Positions 9,719 through 20,098 of a stretch of 64,000 bases of DNA are shown piece after piece. The notes under the pieces are model-generated. The model was not told where the DNA came from. It saw nothing but the letters and a program-made list of their open reading frames with translations, and did no database searches. Location: assembly GCF_000328475.2 (NCBI RefSeq), contig NC_026479.1:806001-870000 (forward strand). The letters are read 5' to 3'. A program made the position numbers and the translations under genes. Within the stretch, counting starts at the first letter, position 1. Each line of letters opens with the position of its first letter. The DNA comes from Mycosarcoma maydis (taxonomy: Eukaryota > Basidiomycota > Ustilaginomycetes > Ustilaginales).

Positions 9719-12709
9719 ATGCCCCAGTACGGCTCTTTGTATGGTAGTCGTCATGACGTCTCCTACTCACAGCCCAATCCCGCCCCGTCCTCCGATTTTG
9801 ACGACCTTTTTTCCAGCCAGCCAGGATCATCCATCGGCATACACCAAGATGCCTCTCAGTCTTCACGTCGTCCAAGATGTCCGGAATGTGGAACCAAAAA
9901 AATGCGTCTGCGTGCAGGTCAGCTCATCTGCAAACGAGGTCATGTGCAGCAGCACTTTCGTATCGAACAGGCCGAAGACGATGAATTCCTTGGCGACGGT
10001 GTCGCTCGCAAACGCCGAACGGTCAAAGTCAACAAGGTGCGAAGGCTCAAGAGTCAACACACACCTTATTATTCACAGCCAGAAACAGACATTGAACAGG
10101 ATGACAGCCAAGATGAAGTCCTGGATCAACAAATACGCCGTGCTCATAAGCGCGCTCGAAGAGAGAGTTCCAGATCGAGGTATTCGGTGCACTCGGACCA
10201 AGATGACGAGTACGACAGCGGAGACGAAAGCGCGGATACAGAACGACCCCAGTCGATACGAGCAGACAGCTTTTTTGAGCAAAGACCCTGGACGCCTCGC
10301 AGCTATGCCGCCGCTTCCGCCGCCGAAGAGAGCGGAATGGACTCAGAGCCTGACCAATACGCTCGATCTTCCAGGCGTGGCATTCGTAGAATTTGGCGTT
10401 CTGGCGTCGGCTTGCATGGAGCATACGAGGGCCGCTTTGTCTTGCTCGAATGCTTGCAGCTCACTCTACGGCTTCAGCTTCACAGGCTTCGCGAGCTGTG
10501 GCCGGACAAGATGCCGCCAGAGACGGAGGCTGTTGCGCGCGATCTTTGGACCATGTTCGTCTCCCTCCTCCCCGTGGGTCATTTCCCACCCGAGCCGCTC
10601 ATTGCGGCAACTTTTGACTGGCACACACGCTATTCATTGTCTCAGGCAGGAGCAGCTGAGCTCTTTCCTAATCACGCCACATATGATCCTGAGAGCGACA
10701 TCCGCCATCATAGGCGCAGGACACTCTTTAACAGCTACCATCACCACCTCGAACGCAAACGCTACAACACTCAAAAACAACGAGCTGAGCAAAGTGAAGG
10801 GGATCAAATTGATTCGGACGACCCAGTGACCGCCAAAGAATGCATCGACTGGATCGTCGGTCAAGATGAGCAGCACCGGCAATCTAGCTCGCAGCGTTCC
10901 AGCGAACCAGATTCATTGGCCGACCCCGAAGACGAGTTGGCTGAGCTCGATCCGGTCTTTGCCGAAGAAAGAAGGCAGCGACAACGATCACAAGCAGCCT
11001 CCGAGGTTGATTCCGAGATCGATGGCCCCCAATCAGACATGGATCCGTCAGGCATACCAAGACAAAGCAAAAAACGTCGGCGTCACGTTCCTTCCTGGGC
11101 TACCAAACACTCTGTTTCCAAAGCACAAGCAGAAATTCTTCGTCTCGCCATGGTGCCTACCACGATTTCCATCATCTATCTCTCCCTGCATCTGCTCAAG
11201 ATACCCATCTTTTGGGCTGACCTGGTCAAACTCATCTCTTCACACAAACTGCCTTATCTCAACTTGGTTCATTCGCTGCCATTGCCATTGACACGTTTCT
11301 TGAACAAGGATAACGTACATCATCATCATCTCGATACAGATGTGGTTCCCACGATCACCGCACTTCATTTGCACACCTTGAGCCTGGCGGATGTGCTGCA
11401 TCGCACGTACAGCGTCGATTTCGGGCAGGGCAATGTGTCTGGCCAGCTTGCAAGGCTAGTGGAAGGGATGTTGCTTCCGCCGACGTTTTACGTTGCCACC
11501 AAGAGGCTGCTCGATAAGCTTGCCGACGGAATCGGGCCGGGGCTCATGCCTAGACCACCCCAGAAGGGGAAGGCTTCAACACACACGGGCGCTAAAAATA
11601 CCGAGGAGATGCCAGCAACGCTTCCGGGAGCCGCACAGCTGCAACGTACACCGAAAGAGTTTGTTCTCATGGCAGCGCTGCTCGTCGTCATCAAGTTACG
11701 ATATGGACTTGATGGTCGCGAGCGCTCTGAAAGCTTCGATCCAGCTTCCGCTGATCAGAAAGAGGCGAACGAGAGCGATGGCGTGTCTTGTGCGCCCTTG
11801 CTGGAGCCATGGCTGAGCGCTCTGGATAAGCGAAGGCAGATGTACATGCAATCAACGGAAGCGGTGCTAGAGATGGATCCATCCGAGCTCGAAGCACTGT
11901 ACATGACATCGGAGCAGGTAGAGGCATACGCAAGTTTTGCTGAGGAAAACCTCATCCTCTCAAACCAGATCGACCTGCACGAATGGCGCCGACTCGAACC
12001 TCAACGTCGCTGGGCGGGATTTAGCGATTTTCTGCCTCGCTCCGATCCCTTGTCAAGCAAAATCGATCGTCTCACTCAGATCTCTACAAAAGGACCGCAC
12101 CAAACCGAAGCGCAAAGAGGCGATAACTGGAAACACCTTGAGTCCGACCTCTGTAGCATCTATCAGCATCACACAGCACCCCCAACTCCCTCTTCCTCCA
12201 AATTGGAACCAGGCACCTCTTACGCAATGCATCGATTCCTAGGCACGTCTCGATCCGACTCTGACCCGTTGGGACTCAGCTATTCCCCTGTCTATCCCCG
12301 CGTGATACATCACGCCAATCATCTTGTGGGTATTGCAACCCCACAGTCGGCAAGTGTGGCTATCGATGCGGTTCTCAGTCAGATGGTCAATCCGAGAGCC
12401 GAGAGTGCTGACGCGGGTGTTAAGGTGTGGGAGTCAGCGTACGGGATCCAGGCGCATTTGGAGGTGGTAGAAAGAATGTTGGAAGTAGAAGTGAGGTCGA
12501 GGGTGACGAGGATGAGGAGGATGTTCAGGCAGCTGGATGGGGCGGAAGAGGGAGGGCGGGGTGTACTGGATATAGAGGGCAGCAGAGATGTTGGCGATGA
12601 TGAAAATGCGGCAACAGACGAGCCAGAACAGGGAGAGGAGACTTCAGACACTTCGGATAGCGAATCTGAGGACGACGACGACGACAACGAACGCAGTTGG
12701 GCCTCTTGA
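9719..12709 (+). CDS. RRN7: RNA polymerase I-specific initiation factor Rrn7 (TAF1B-like)
   Basis: A 996-residue reading from the preferred ATG at 9719. Rrn7 is the TFIIB-like subunit of core factor that recruits Pol I to rDNA promoters. The N-terminus has a zinc ribbon CPECGTKKMRLRAG...ICKRGH (C54, C57, C71, H75), the typical Rrn7/TAF1B C-C-C-H form. Next come an acidic, charged region, then a large cyclin-like part (for example LECLQLTLRLQLHRLRELWP and the SKAQAEILRLAMVPTTIS segment). The C-terminus is a very acidic Ser/Asp/Glu tail. The frame is open upstream to 9458, with ATGs at 9491 and 9623; the start at 9719 puts the zinc ribbon nearest the N-terminus as in relatives. Convergent with the DHHC gene, 165 bp apart. 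Confidence 0.85.
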   Translation: MPQYGSLYGSRHDVSYSQPNPAPSSDFDDLFSSQPGSSIGIHQDASQSSRRPRCPECGTKKMRLRAGQLICKRGHVQQHFRIEQAEDDEFLGDGVARKRRTVKVNKVRRLKSQHTPYYSQPETDIEQDDSQDEVLDQQIRRAHKRARRESSRSRYSVHSDQDDEYDSGDESADTERPQSIRADSFFEQRPWTPRSYAAASAAEESGMDSEPDQYARSSRRGIRRIWRSGVGLHGAYEGRFVLLECLQLTLRLQLHRLRELWPDKMPPETEAVARDLWTMFVSLLPVGHFPPEPLIAATFDWHTRYSLSQAGAAELFPNHATYDPESDIRHHRRRTLFNSYHHHLERKRYNTQKQRAEQSEGDQIDSDDPVTAKECIDWIVGQDEQHRQSSSQRSSEPDSLADPEDELAELDPVFAEERRQRQRSQAASEVDSEIDGPQSDMDPSGIPRQSKKRRRHVPSWATKHSVSKAQAEILRLAMVPTTISIIYLSLHLLKIPIFWADLVKLISSHKLPYLNLVHSLPLPLTRFLNKDNVHHHHLDTDVVPTITALHLHTLSLADVLHRTYSVDFGQGNVSGQLARLVEGMLLPPTFYVATKRLLDKLADGIGPGLMPRPPQKGKASTHTGAKNTEEMPATLPGAAQLQRTPKEFVLMAALLVVIKLRYGLDGRERSESFDPASADQKEANESDGVSCAPLLEPWLSALDKRRQMYMQSTEAVLEMDPSELEALYMTSEQVEAYASFAEENLILSNQIDLHEWRRLEPQRRWAGFSDFLPRSDPLSSKIDRLTQISTKGPHQTEAQRGDNWKHLESDLCSIYQHHTAPPTPSSSKLEPGTSYAMHRFLGTSRSDSDPLGLSYSPVYPRVIHHANHLVGIATPQSASVAIDAVLSQMVNPRAESADAGVKVWESAYGIQAHLEVVERMLEVEVRSRVTRMRRMFRQLDGAEEGGRGVLDIEGSRDVGDDENAATDEPEQGEETSDTSDSESEDDDDDNERSWAS

Positions 12710-12874
12710 CACAAGTCTGATGGCCACACACAAAATTCGCGATAGCTGCCACAGACTGCGTCCTCTTTCCAGGAGCTCTTTGCGCAAAGAGGAAAGAAAG
12801 TCAAGGTCCGTGCAAATATCACGAATGACAACGGACAACGCTGGCCTCATCGACGTTAAGTACACATGGCAATG

Positions 12875-14515
12875 CTAGACATGATCGTCATCCTCATCGA
12901 CGCCAAAGAGCACAAACGACTTTTTTGGCGCATCTCCCCACTCCATCTCGCCATGTGCGCCATTGAATCTCAGACCTGCCTGTCGATCGAGGCCGGCCTC
13001 GCGCGAGTTTGCTGGCATCGCTTCCCCGCTGGTACTATCGACGTATCCGAAGCGTGTTGCCGATCTTGATCCGTCATAGACTGAATCATCGTCGTCGTCG
13101 TGCCCTTCGTCTTCTGGCGAGAAGAGACGACGATCGACGTGCCGTTCGCGAGCACGAATGGACGCTGTGATCTCTTCCAGCTTTTCGAGTGTTGTTGTTT
13201 GAACAAGGAAGCTAAAGCCGTCGGAAAGCGGCTCGCCGATGGGCAAGAACCAGAGGTACCACTTGTCGCCCATTACCTGACGCCAGTTGCTGAATGCGCC
13301 TACGTCGTATACGTTGAGTTTGCTAGCCTGTTTCAACGCTCTTCGTTCGTCTCGTGAAAGGTGCTCGTCGGAACGCCAAACGCTTTGCTTGCCAGCCCTC
13401 TCCCGCCCACCACCGATACGATTGCCCTTCTGGTTTGGCCGATAATCGGTTGAAGACCCGATAGAAGATCCCACGATTCCTCTCAAGCGATCTTCGACCC
13501 TAGGCCTTTGATGATTCCTCTGCACCCGCAATCTCACCCTCCCCGAGCCTTCCATGCTCTCAATGGTCGTGCGATTCTTGCAGATCAACCACGCATGGTA
13601 TCCAGCAAAAGGGACCAGACTCGCTCCAAAGATAAAACCGAGGAACAACACCACCGCCCAGCCGATAGGACTAGTTTCAAATCCATTGTTCTCCATCTCT
13701 ACGTACCTCAGTAGTGCTCGAGCGGTTTCCTGGCAGCAATAGATGCAAAACAGCGCGGTGTAGGTGATGAAAAGGAAGAATGCTTTGTGGTTGCGCAAGC
13801 CTACACAGCGGTTGGCGAGCCAGGGACAGTGATGGTCCATGCGGAGAACGCAGCGTTGACATGAGCTGCAGTGGTGTGTTCGATCAGGTTTCGAGGCATC
13901 GCATTTGGCACACCATCGTGATTCGCCAGAGGATTTTACCCAGATATTGGATCGACGCTGCACAGATGAATTGGCGGATACAGAGGCAAGAGAGGGGAGG
14001 CGCTGAAGGTCGGCAAGTTGTTGACGGCCAGAGCGAGCAGGGTATTGAGGTTGACCGGGGATAGGTACGTTGAAAAGTGGTGCTGCATCGTCGTTTGCCT
14101 GTGCATCGATTTCACGATCGTGGTTTTGGATGAGAGACTGTGCTTCTTCCGCTTCTACACACATTTCGTACTCGCTACCCGGAGGTATGGCACTAGCCGA
14201 GTTGGTTGCTGTGCAGTTCTCATTGTCGCCCCTACGCTGCCCAATCGGTGAACCAGGTTGCTTGAACACAGCGACGAGGAAGCCCCATATCGCCCCACCC
14301 GCCAAAGTTGTGGAAAATAGCAATTCGAAGAGTGCCGAAATCCATTCGCCTTTCCGTGTTAGGTGGTATCGAAGTGCGAGCGAGATGGTGACGGTGAGAT
14401 AGGCGTAGGTGATGAGGCTGAGGATGAAGATGAAGGGGATCCAGCGTAGATTGCGACAGATGCGCTTGAGGTAATTTGGCGCCCGTGGATCTTTCGGATC
14501 GCAGGTGAAGGCCAT
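12875..14515 (-). CDS. PFA3: DHHC-type protein S-palmitoyltransferase, Pfa3-like
   Basis: A single exon of 546 residues. It attaches palmitate to cysteines of membrane proteins; yeast Pfa3 modifies Vac8 at the vacuole. Two membrane segments lie at ~25-50 and ~60-85. The cysteine-rich domain runs RWCAKCDASKPDRTHHCSSC and then MDHHCPWLANRCVGLRNHK, with the active Cys at 230. Two further membrane segments follow at ~250-310. A TTIE sequence after TM4 matches the family TTxE motif, and NVYDVGAFSNWRQVMGD matches the conserved C-terminal N-v-y-d-x-G region. About 150 residues of disordered, basic and acidic sequence lie outside the core. The ATG at 14515 starts the conserved protein. The Pfa3 name is a best guess among DHHC subfamilies; the DHHC identity is certain. 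Confidence 0.9.
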   Translation of the reverse strand: MAFTCDPKDPRAPNYLKRICRNLRWIPFIFILSLITYAYLTVTISLALRYHLTRKGEWISALFELLFSTTLAGGAIWGFLVAVFKQPGSPIGQRRGDNENCTATNSASAIPPGSEYEMCVEAEEAQSLIQNHDREIDAQANDDAAPLFNVPIPGQPQYPARSGRQQLADLQRLPSLASVSANSSVQRRSNIWVKSSGESRWCAKCDASKPDRTHHCSSCQRCVLRMDHHCPWLANRCVGLRNHKAFFLFITYTALFCIYCCQETARALLRYVEMENNGFETSPIGWAVVLFLGFIFGASLVPFAGYHAWLICKNRTTIESMEGSGRVRLRVQRNHQRPRVEDRLRGIVGSSIGSSTDYRPNQKGNRIGGGRERAGKQSVWRSDEHLSRDERRALKQASKLNVYDVGAFSNWRQVMGDKWYLWFLPIGEPLSDGFSFLVQTTTLEKLEEITASIRARERHVDRRLFSPEDEGHDDDDDSVYDGSRSATRFGYVDSTSGEAMPANSREAGLDRQAGLRFNGAHGEMEWGDAPKKSFVLFGVDEDDDHV

Positions 14516-15313
14516 TGTGCCCAAACTGAGAGCGAAGCTTAGCTTCTAGGCTGATGTAGCAATGCCGATGGACCGCTGTTTCACCCTGGCCGACGTGTTT
14601 GTGCTGTTTCAAAGCGGCTGAGTTTGCCTATTGCCTCTTGCCTCGGAACTGGCTAACGACTTGGAAAGGCGTGTCCAATGAGTGCTGATGCATTCGGGTG
14701 CATGGGTTCGGCCTTTCTCCAGATTTTGTAATGGATTGCAAGCAAAAGTTGTATGCGATAAAGTGATCGTGGGAAACAGACGATAACCGGTGTGATCAAA
14801 GACCGGAAGGTAACCAAACAGCAGTCGTGAGTCACATGAGACCCATACTCACGAATGTGGACCACGTACACGGCGAAAACAGCAGACCCAGGGCCACATT
14901 CACGACTGCCAAGCTGCATGTACCTCCACGCTCGTGTCTAGAGTCTCACTCACGACTTGTGACTAACTTAACTTAATCTGTGGTTGTGAGTTGTGAGTCG
15001 CGAATCCTCAGTCGTGAGTGTCATGTGTTGGTCTCCACTTTTGTTTTTAATTCATCATAGTCGTGAGTCGTGAGTTTGCGATTCGGGATTCACGATTGTT
15101 GGGTCTTCAGCTCGAGCTGCGGACCTTCCGATTCAGCCACATATCGTAGCTTTTCCTGGCAGCGCATCTCTCCTTTCTCTTTTCCCCTCACGACATCACC
15201 GATGGACCATCAGCACAACAATTCATAGTGATATTCATGTTCACGGCTAGCTCAGCTGCCGTTATCTGGTGGTTGAAAAGGTACTGAGAGCGGCCATTCA
15301 TCAACAACCTACT
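14516..15313. other. Divergent PFA3 / RAD50 promoter region rich in TCGTGA-type repeats
   Basis: 798 bp without a gene. TCGTGA-type copies, mostly the G variant (GTCGTGAGTCGTGA), occur at 14824-14836, 14946-14962, 14985-15020 and 15060-15098, making this one of the densest clusters in the window. Confidence 0.65.
14821..15098. repeat. Cluster of dispersed TCGTGAG/TCACGA units
   Basis: At least seven copies in both orientations, including AGTCGTGAGTCGTGAG at 15059-15074 and GATTCACGATTG ending at 15098. It lies 215-490 bp upstream of the RAD50 start. Confidence 0.7.
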
Positions 15314-18300
15314 ATGGCTTCCCTCGACAAGCTCGCCATCCGTGGCGTGCGCTCGTTTGACGACAAGTCGATCAACATTATCCAATTCTTCCATCCGCTC
15401 ACAGTAATTGTAGGCTACAATGGCAGTGGAAAGACTACGATCATCGAGTGCCTCAAGTATGCAACCACGGGCGACCTACCACCCAATACAAAGGGTGGTG
15501 CCTTTGTCCACGACCCACAGATGGCCACCTCGAACGAAGTCAAGGCGCAGGTCAGACTCCGCTTCTATGCTGCCAACAAGGTCCGCATGAACTGCGTCCG
15601 TAATCTACAAGTCTCGCGCAAAAAGGGAGGTGGTCTCACCATGAAAACACTCGAAGGTCTGCTCCAGATAGCCGATGATGATGCAAAGACAGGCAAACGT
15701 GGCACCCTCTCCACTAAATGCTCCGAATTAGACGACGAGATTCCCAGGCTGCTCGGCGTCTCCAGGTCCATCCTAGAGAATGTCATCTTTTGCCATCAGG
15801 AAGACAGCAACTGGCCCCTTTCCGAGCCAGCCAGCTTGAAGAAGAAGTTTGACGACATTTTTGAAGCTACGCGCTACACCAAGGCGCTCGACAATATCAA
15901 GTCGCTGCGAAAGGATCGCACCGTACAGCTCAAGGTCGACAAAGCAGCGCTTGAAGGCCTCAAGGTCGACAAGGACCGTGCAGATACCATCAAGGCAAAG
16001 CTCACCCAACTCCAAGCTGACCTTGCCCAAAAAGAAGCCAAGCTCGAAGATCTCAACGACGAGATCCGCGTAAAGACGATACAGAATTCCAAATTTTACG
16101 ACGAGGCAACTCGCTTCCGTGAAATTGTCAGTCGTGCAGAGACACTCGAAGAGAAGGAGAGACTTCACAAGGAGAACATGGAAGCGCTGCAAGCCACTAT
16201 GACGCCCATCAAGGACACAGACGAAGAACTGCACAAGCGAAAGCAAGAGTTTCACTCATATTTGGACCAAAACCAAAATAAGATCCACTCGCTCAAAAGG
16301 CGACAGGCCGAGAAAGAGGATGAGCTCGAAACTCACGAGCGGCGACATCGCAACAAGTTGTCCGAAAAGGGAGGTCTCGAGGCAGAGAAACGCGCGCACC
16401 TTCACGCCAAGGAAAAGCGCGAAGCTTCCATCAAACACATTGGCAACGAGCTCGATATCAAGGGCTTTGGTGGAGACGGGCTTACCGATACTCAGATCCA
16501 AGCCTTTGAACATCGCGTCAAGGACGAAGTGCGAAAACTCGACGACGAGCTCGCAAACCTACGTCAAGCCAACTCGGAGAAGGACGACGTTCTCACTACC
16601 GTGTGGCAAAATCTGCGCGCTGAGCTCCGAGCCAAGCAGAATGCTCGCGAGCAGCTGATTGACTCCGTTCGTAAGCTTCGCGAAAAGATCAAGAGGGCGC
16701 AAGACGAGCTTGACGGCAACGCCCTTAGCACCGCTGACATTGAGGCTGCCGAACTCGATCGAGATGGCCTCTCTGCTAAAGCGACCGCCGCACAGAACGA
16801 GTTCGAAGAGGCCAAGTATGACGAGCAAATTCGCAAAAAGAATGCAGAAATCCGAGAGAAGGATGATCTTCGCGAAGAACGCACTTCCGAGATCAACCTA
16901 CTCAACCGCCATGCTGAACTCCGCGCTTCTCTCGGTTTCAAGAAGGAACAGCAGACCGCACGCAGAGACAGCGCCCAGCAACTGTTCGATCGCAACAAGG
17001 CTGCTTTGATTGAGCTCGTTCGTTCGGATTTGGAGCTGCCCGCCGTCGAGAACGAAGTAACACGAGCACTGTCAAAGCGCGAAAAGCGTCTCGAGGAGCT
17101 TGAGGCCGATAATGCCAACAGAAATCGCGAATTGCAGCAAATCGAATCGGCCATCTCTTTCACCCGCAAACAGCTCAAGACAAAGCAAGACATGGCAGCG
17201 GACCTGCAGAAGTCTGTTCAGGACATCCTCTCACCGGATTTTGATGATGCCGAAGAGGCCGTCAAGATCTGCGCCGAAGAGATTGCAGCCGCCAAGGACG
17301 AGTATGCATCTATCGACTCGCTCGACTCGTTCCTGCGCCGTGTTTTGAGAGAAGCCAAAGGCAAAGGCCACTGCTTTGCATGCAACAGAGGCGTTACCCC
17401 AGGCGAGTACGAGGCGATCGAGAAGCACGTCGCGAATACGCTTAGCTCGGGCAACACGGCCCAGAAAAAAAAGACGCTCATGGCCGACATAGACGGCTGG
17501 ACCGAGCGCAACGCGGAATGTCAGACTGCCCTTGCCAAGGATGCGCAGCGAAAGGCCATCCAAGATGTCGAGATCGTGGAACTTCAAAAGACCATTCTAA
17601 GCAAGCAGGTCGAGCTCGAATCCGCTGCCAAGGCGGCTGAAGCATCTTCTGCTGATCTGACCAAGATGCGAGCCGAGGTCAAAGATCTACAGGCTCTGCG
17701 ACGTGTCGGTAGCGACATTGCACGACTGCTATCTGAAGCAAACGATCTTGACGCCGAAGTGCAGAAATTGCAGGTCAATTTGGCAAGTACAGGCTCAACG
17801 CAGACGGCTGAGCAAGTGCAAGCCGAAATCGACCAGCTTACTGCGTCCATCAAGGCGCTGAAACGCGAGCTCAACGTCCTGCAGCAGGATCGCGAGACCA
17901 AGCGTACATTGATCAACAGTCTGGAACGTGATGCACACCGAGCCGAGGTGACCGTGATCACAAAAAGGCAAGAGTATGCAAAGAGGTCTTCAATGGAAGA
18001 GCAGCTGCAAGAGATGAATGCTGATCTCGAAGATCATCAGAAGCGCATCAAGAGTCTCGAAGTCGAGATCGAGGGCGCGAATGGCCCGATTCGTCGAGCC
18101 AAAGACGAGCTTGAAGCATTCAAAGCAGCGGCAAGCGAAGCGGAGAATACGTTGAGAGCGCGAGCTGACAGGCTCGAAGGATGGGCAAAGCAGATTCGCG
18201 AGCTCAACGCTGCAGTCAATGCCTATATTCATCAACGTGGTGACCAGCATCTTGAAGAATGCGAAGAGGCAATTCAGGAGCTCGTTGGTCAAATTCAGGC

Positions 18301-19243
18301 GATCCATCGCGAGGTAAAGGAGCTCACAGACAAGGTAGCAGAGTTGCAGAAGGAGGTCAATCAATCCCAAGCCACTGAGCGTAATATCGCCGACAATATT
18401 CGCTACCGTCAGCTCGCCAAAGACGTCGAGAAAATTGAACAAGAGATCAATTCGTTGGACCTTGAACAGGCGCAACGCAGCAGAAAGCATTTTGCCGACA
18501 AATACACTGAAGCCAAGGAAGAGGAGAATCGCCTCAATGGCGAGGCTTCACACTTGAGCGGAGAACTGGCGTCGCTTCGATCACAAATCAAAGGTCGCGA
18601 GCTGGAGCTGCGGGACGAATTTAGAGGCGTACATCAGAACTATAAGCGCAAGCTGATCGAAGTCAAGACGTCCGAGATGGCCAACAACGATCTCGAAAAG
18701 TATGCCAAGGCACTGGAAACCGCCATCATGCGCTACCACACGATCAAGATGGAGGAGATCAACGACATTATTCGTTACCTGTGGCAAAAGACGTACCAAG
18801 GTACGGACATCGACACGATCCTCATCAAGTCGGACAACGAAGGAGCGCGTGGCAATCGCTCGTACAACTACCGAGTCTGCATGGTCAAGGATACGGTAGA
18901 AATGGATATGCGAGGACGCTGTTCTGCTGGTCAGAAGGTGTTGGCGTCGATCATCATCCGTCTTGCACTGGCAGAGTCATTCGGCAGCAACTGCGGTATT
19001 TTGGCGCTTGACGAGCCAACGACCAACCTGGACAAGGACAACATCGAGGCTTTGGCGAGAAGTTTAGCCGATTTAATCAAGGAGAGGGCCGAGAACAGCC
19101 AGTTGCAACTGATCGTCATTACCCACGACGAGGAGTTTTTGACACTGCTAGGACAGAATGATGTGCTCGAGTATTATTGGAGGGTCAGCCGTGACGTGCA
19201 CCAGAAAAGTGTTATCGAGCGTGAGCGCATTCGCAACACATGA
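15314..19243 (+). CDS. RAD50: DNA repair ATPase Rad50 (MRN/MRX complex)
   Basis: A single exon of 1309 residues, a usual length for Rad50 (yeast 1312). With Mre11 and Nbs1/Xrs2 it tethers and processes DNA double-strand breaks. The N-terminal ATPase half has Walker A GYNGSGKTT (K40) and the Q-loop FCHQEDSNWPL. Two long coiled-coil arms follow. Between them is the zinc hook CFAC (C687-C690) in GHCFACNRGV, which pairs two Rad50 dimers. The C-terminal half has the ABC signature RCSAGQKVLAS, Walker B with D-loop ILALDEPTTNLD, and the H-loop VITHDEEF. The ATG at 15314 (MASLDKLAIRGVRSFDD) is chosen because it starts the conserved N-terminus; fifteen further in-frame codons lie upstream from a non-ATG triplet. 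Confidence 0.97.
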   Translation: MASLDKLAIRGVRSFDDKSINIIQFFHPLTVIVGYNGSGKTTIIECLKYATTGDLPPNTKGGAFVHDPQMATSNEVKAQVRLRFYAANKVRMNCVRNLQVSRKKGGGLTMKTLEGLLQIADDDAKTGKRGTLSTKCSELDDEIPRLLGVSRSILENVIFCHQEDSNWPLSEPASLKKKFDDIFEATRYTKALDNIKSLRKDRTVQLKVDKAALEGLKVDKDRADTIKAKLTQLQADLAQKEAKLEDLNDEIRVKTIQNSKFYDEATRFREIVSRAETLEEKERLHKENMEALQATMTPIKDTDEELHKRKQEFHSYLDQNQNKIHSLKRRQAEKEDELETHERRHRNKLSEKGGLEAEKRAHLHAKEKREASIKHIGNELDIKGFGGDGLTDTQIQAFEHRVKDEVRKLDDELANLRQANSEKDDVLTTVWQNLRAELRAKQNAREQLIDSVRKLREKIKRAQDELDGNALSTADIEAAELDRDGLSAKATAAQNEFEEAKYDEQIRKKNAEIREKDDLREERTSEINLLNRHAELRASLGFKKEQQTARRDSAQQLFDRNKAALIELVRSDLELPAVENEVTRALSKREKRLEELEADNANRNRELQQIESAISFTRKQLKTKQDMAADLQKSVQDILSPDFDDAEEAVKICAEEIAAAKDEYASIDSLDSFLRRVLREAKGKGHCFACNRGVTPGEYEAIEKHVANTLSSGNTAQKKKTLMADIDGWTERNAECQTALAKDAQRKAIQDVEIVELQKTILSKQVELESAAKAAEASSADLTKMRAEVKDLQALRRVGSDIARLLSEANDLDAEVQKLQVNLASTGSTQTAEQVQAEIDQLTASIKALKRELNVLQQDRETKRTLINSLERDAHRAEVTVITKRQEYAKRSSMEEQLQEMNADLEDHQKRIKSLEVEIEGANGPIRRAKDELEAFKAAASEAENTLRARADRLEGWAKQIRELNAAVNAYIHQRGDQHLEECEEAIQELVGQIQAIHREVKELTDKVAELQKEVNQSQATERNIADNIRYRQLAKDVEKIEQEINSLDLEQAQRSRKHFADKYTEAKEEENRLNGEASHLSGELASLRSQIKGRELELRDEFRGVHQNYKRKLIEVKTSEMANNDLEKYAKALETAIMRYHTIKMEEINDIIRYLWQKTYQGTDIDTILIKSDNEGARGNRSYNYRVCMVKDTVEMDMRGRCSAGQKVLASIIIRLALAESFGSNCGILALDEPTTNLDKDNIEALARSLADLIKERAENSQLQLIVITHDEEFLTLLGQNDVLEYYWRVSRDVHQKSVIERERIRNT

Positions 19244-20098
19244 GAAAGCGAAGCTGGCCATGTTTACCTCATTCTTTTACGGTTGTCTGGCATTCTGCAT
19301 CGCACCTAGAAATTGTGCAAACCAATTCGTGATTGTGACTGTGACTTTGACCCAAACTAAGCACGAAGCCGTTTGGCTTGTGTTGCCTCTGCGGCCAAGC
19401 TGTTGCTTATATACTTGGGCTATTCGATCCTAATGACCTGTTGCACCTATTTTGCGCATCGTATCAGGCGCCCTAGCTAAACTCGTTTCCCTAAGCAGCT
19501 TCGCCAATCAGAAAGGAGCAAGCAAAGTTAGAGATCAAGGTACGAGGTTCGCGGTTCGTGCTTGGGAATTAGCTCACGCTCGCGACTTGAACAAAATTCA
19601 CGATTCACGATTACATCTCTGATCCTACCTTGTGTGACCTAACAGTTTGCATAATTGGCACGGCGCATGACGCATACTGTGCGATGGCGCGAGTCGTGAG
19701 TCGATGCGTGATGCTTTAAGTTAACTTGGTCGAAGATTCACGATTACAACCCAAGTCGTGAGTCCGATTCACGATTGGTAGTCTAGACTTCGTTTTGGTA
19801 CGGTCGTGAGTGGTTTAGCTACAAGTGCTTTGACGTGATCTCTGGGAAGAATAGTCATATCATAATCACAAATACCCTCAAGTCACGAGTGTACGATTCA
19901 CATTTCACATCTGTTCCGACGTGGGTTGAATTAGAAAGACGCCACGCTCGGATCGCTTCCTTGTCTCTCTCATCATCAGTGTCGTGCACCAGCTCGCCGA
20001 TACCAACAGTAGCGGCTTTCCATCTAGCTACCACCCCGATTGGCATACGGGGTGTCGAGCTTTCACTCCTGCCACTCAATTTTCGGCCCGCCTGCACC
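19244..20098. other. Intergenic region RAD50 - Red1-like gene, with repeats
   Basis: 855 bp with no gene. TCGTGA/TCACGA copies occur around 19600-19615, 19690-19702, 19735-19776, 19803-19812 and 19881-19905. The frame of the next gene is open from 19835, but repeat-derived sequence lies inside that stretch, arguing against coding use. Confidence 0.6.

Noticed and set aside
16564..17193. Long antisense frames inside RAD50 (and similar ones inside CUL1, EPL1 and RRN7)
   Set aside because: Leu/Ser/Arg-rich shadows of coding sequence without start context or motifs.
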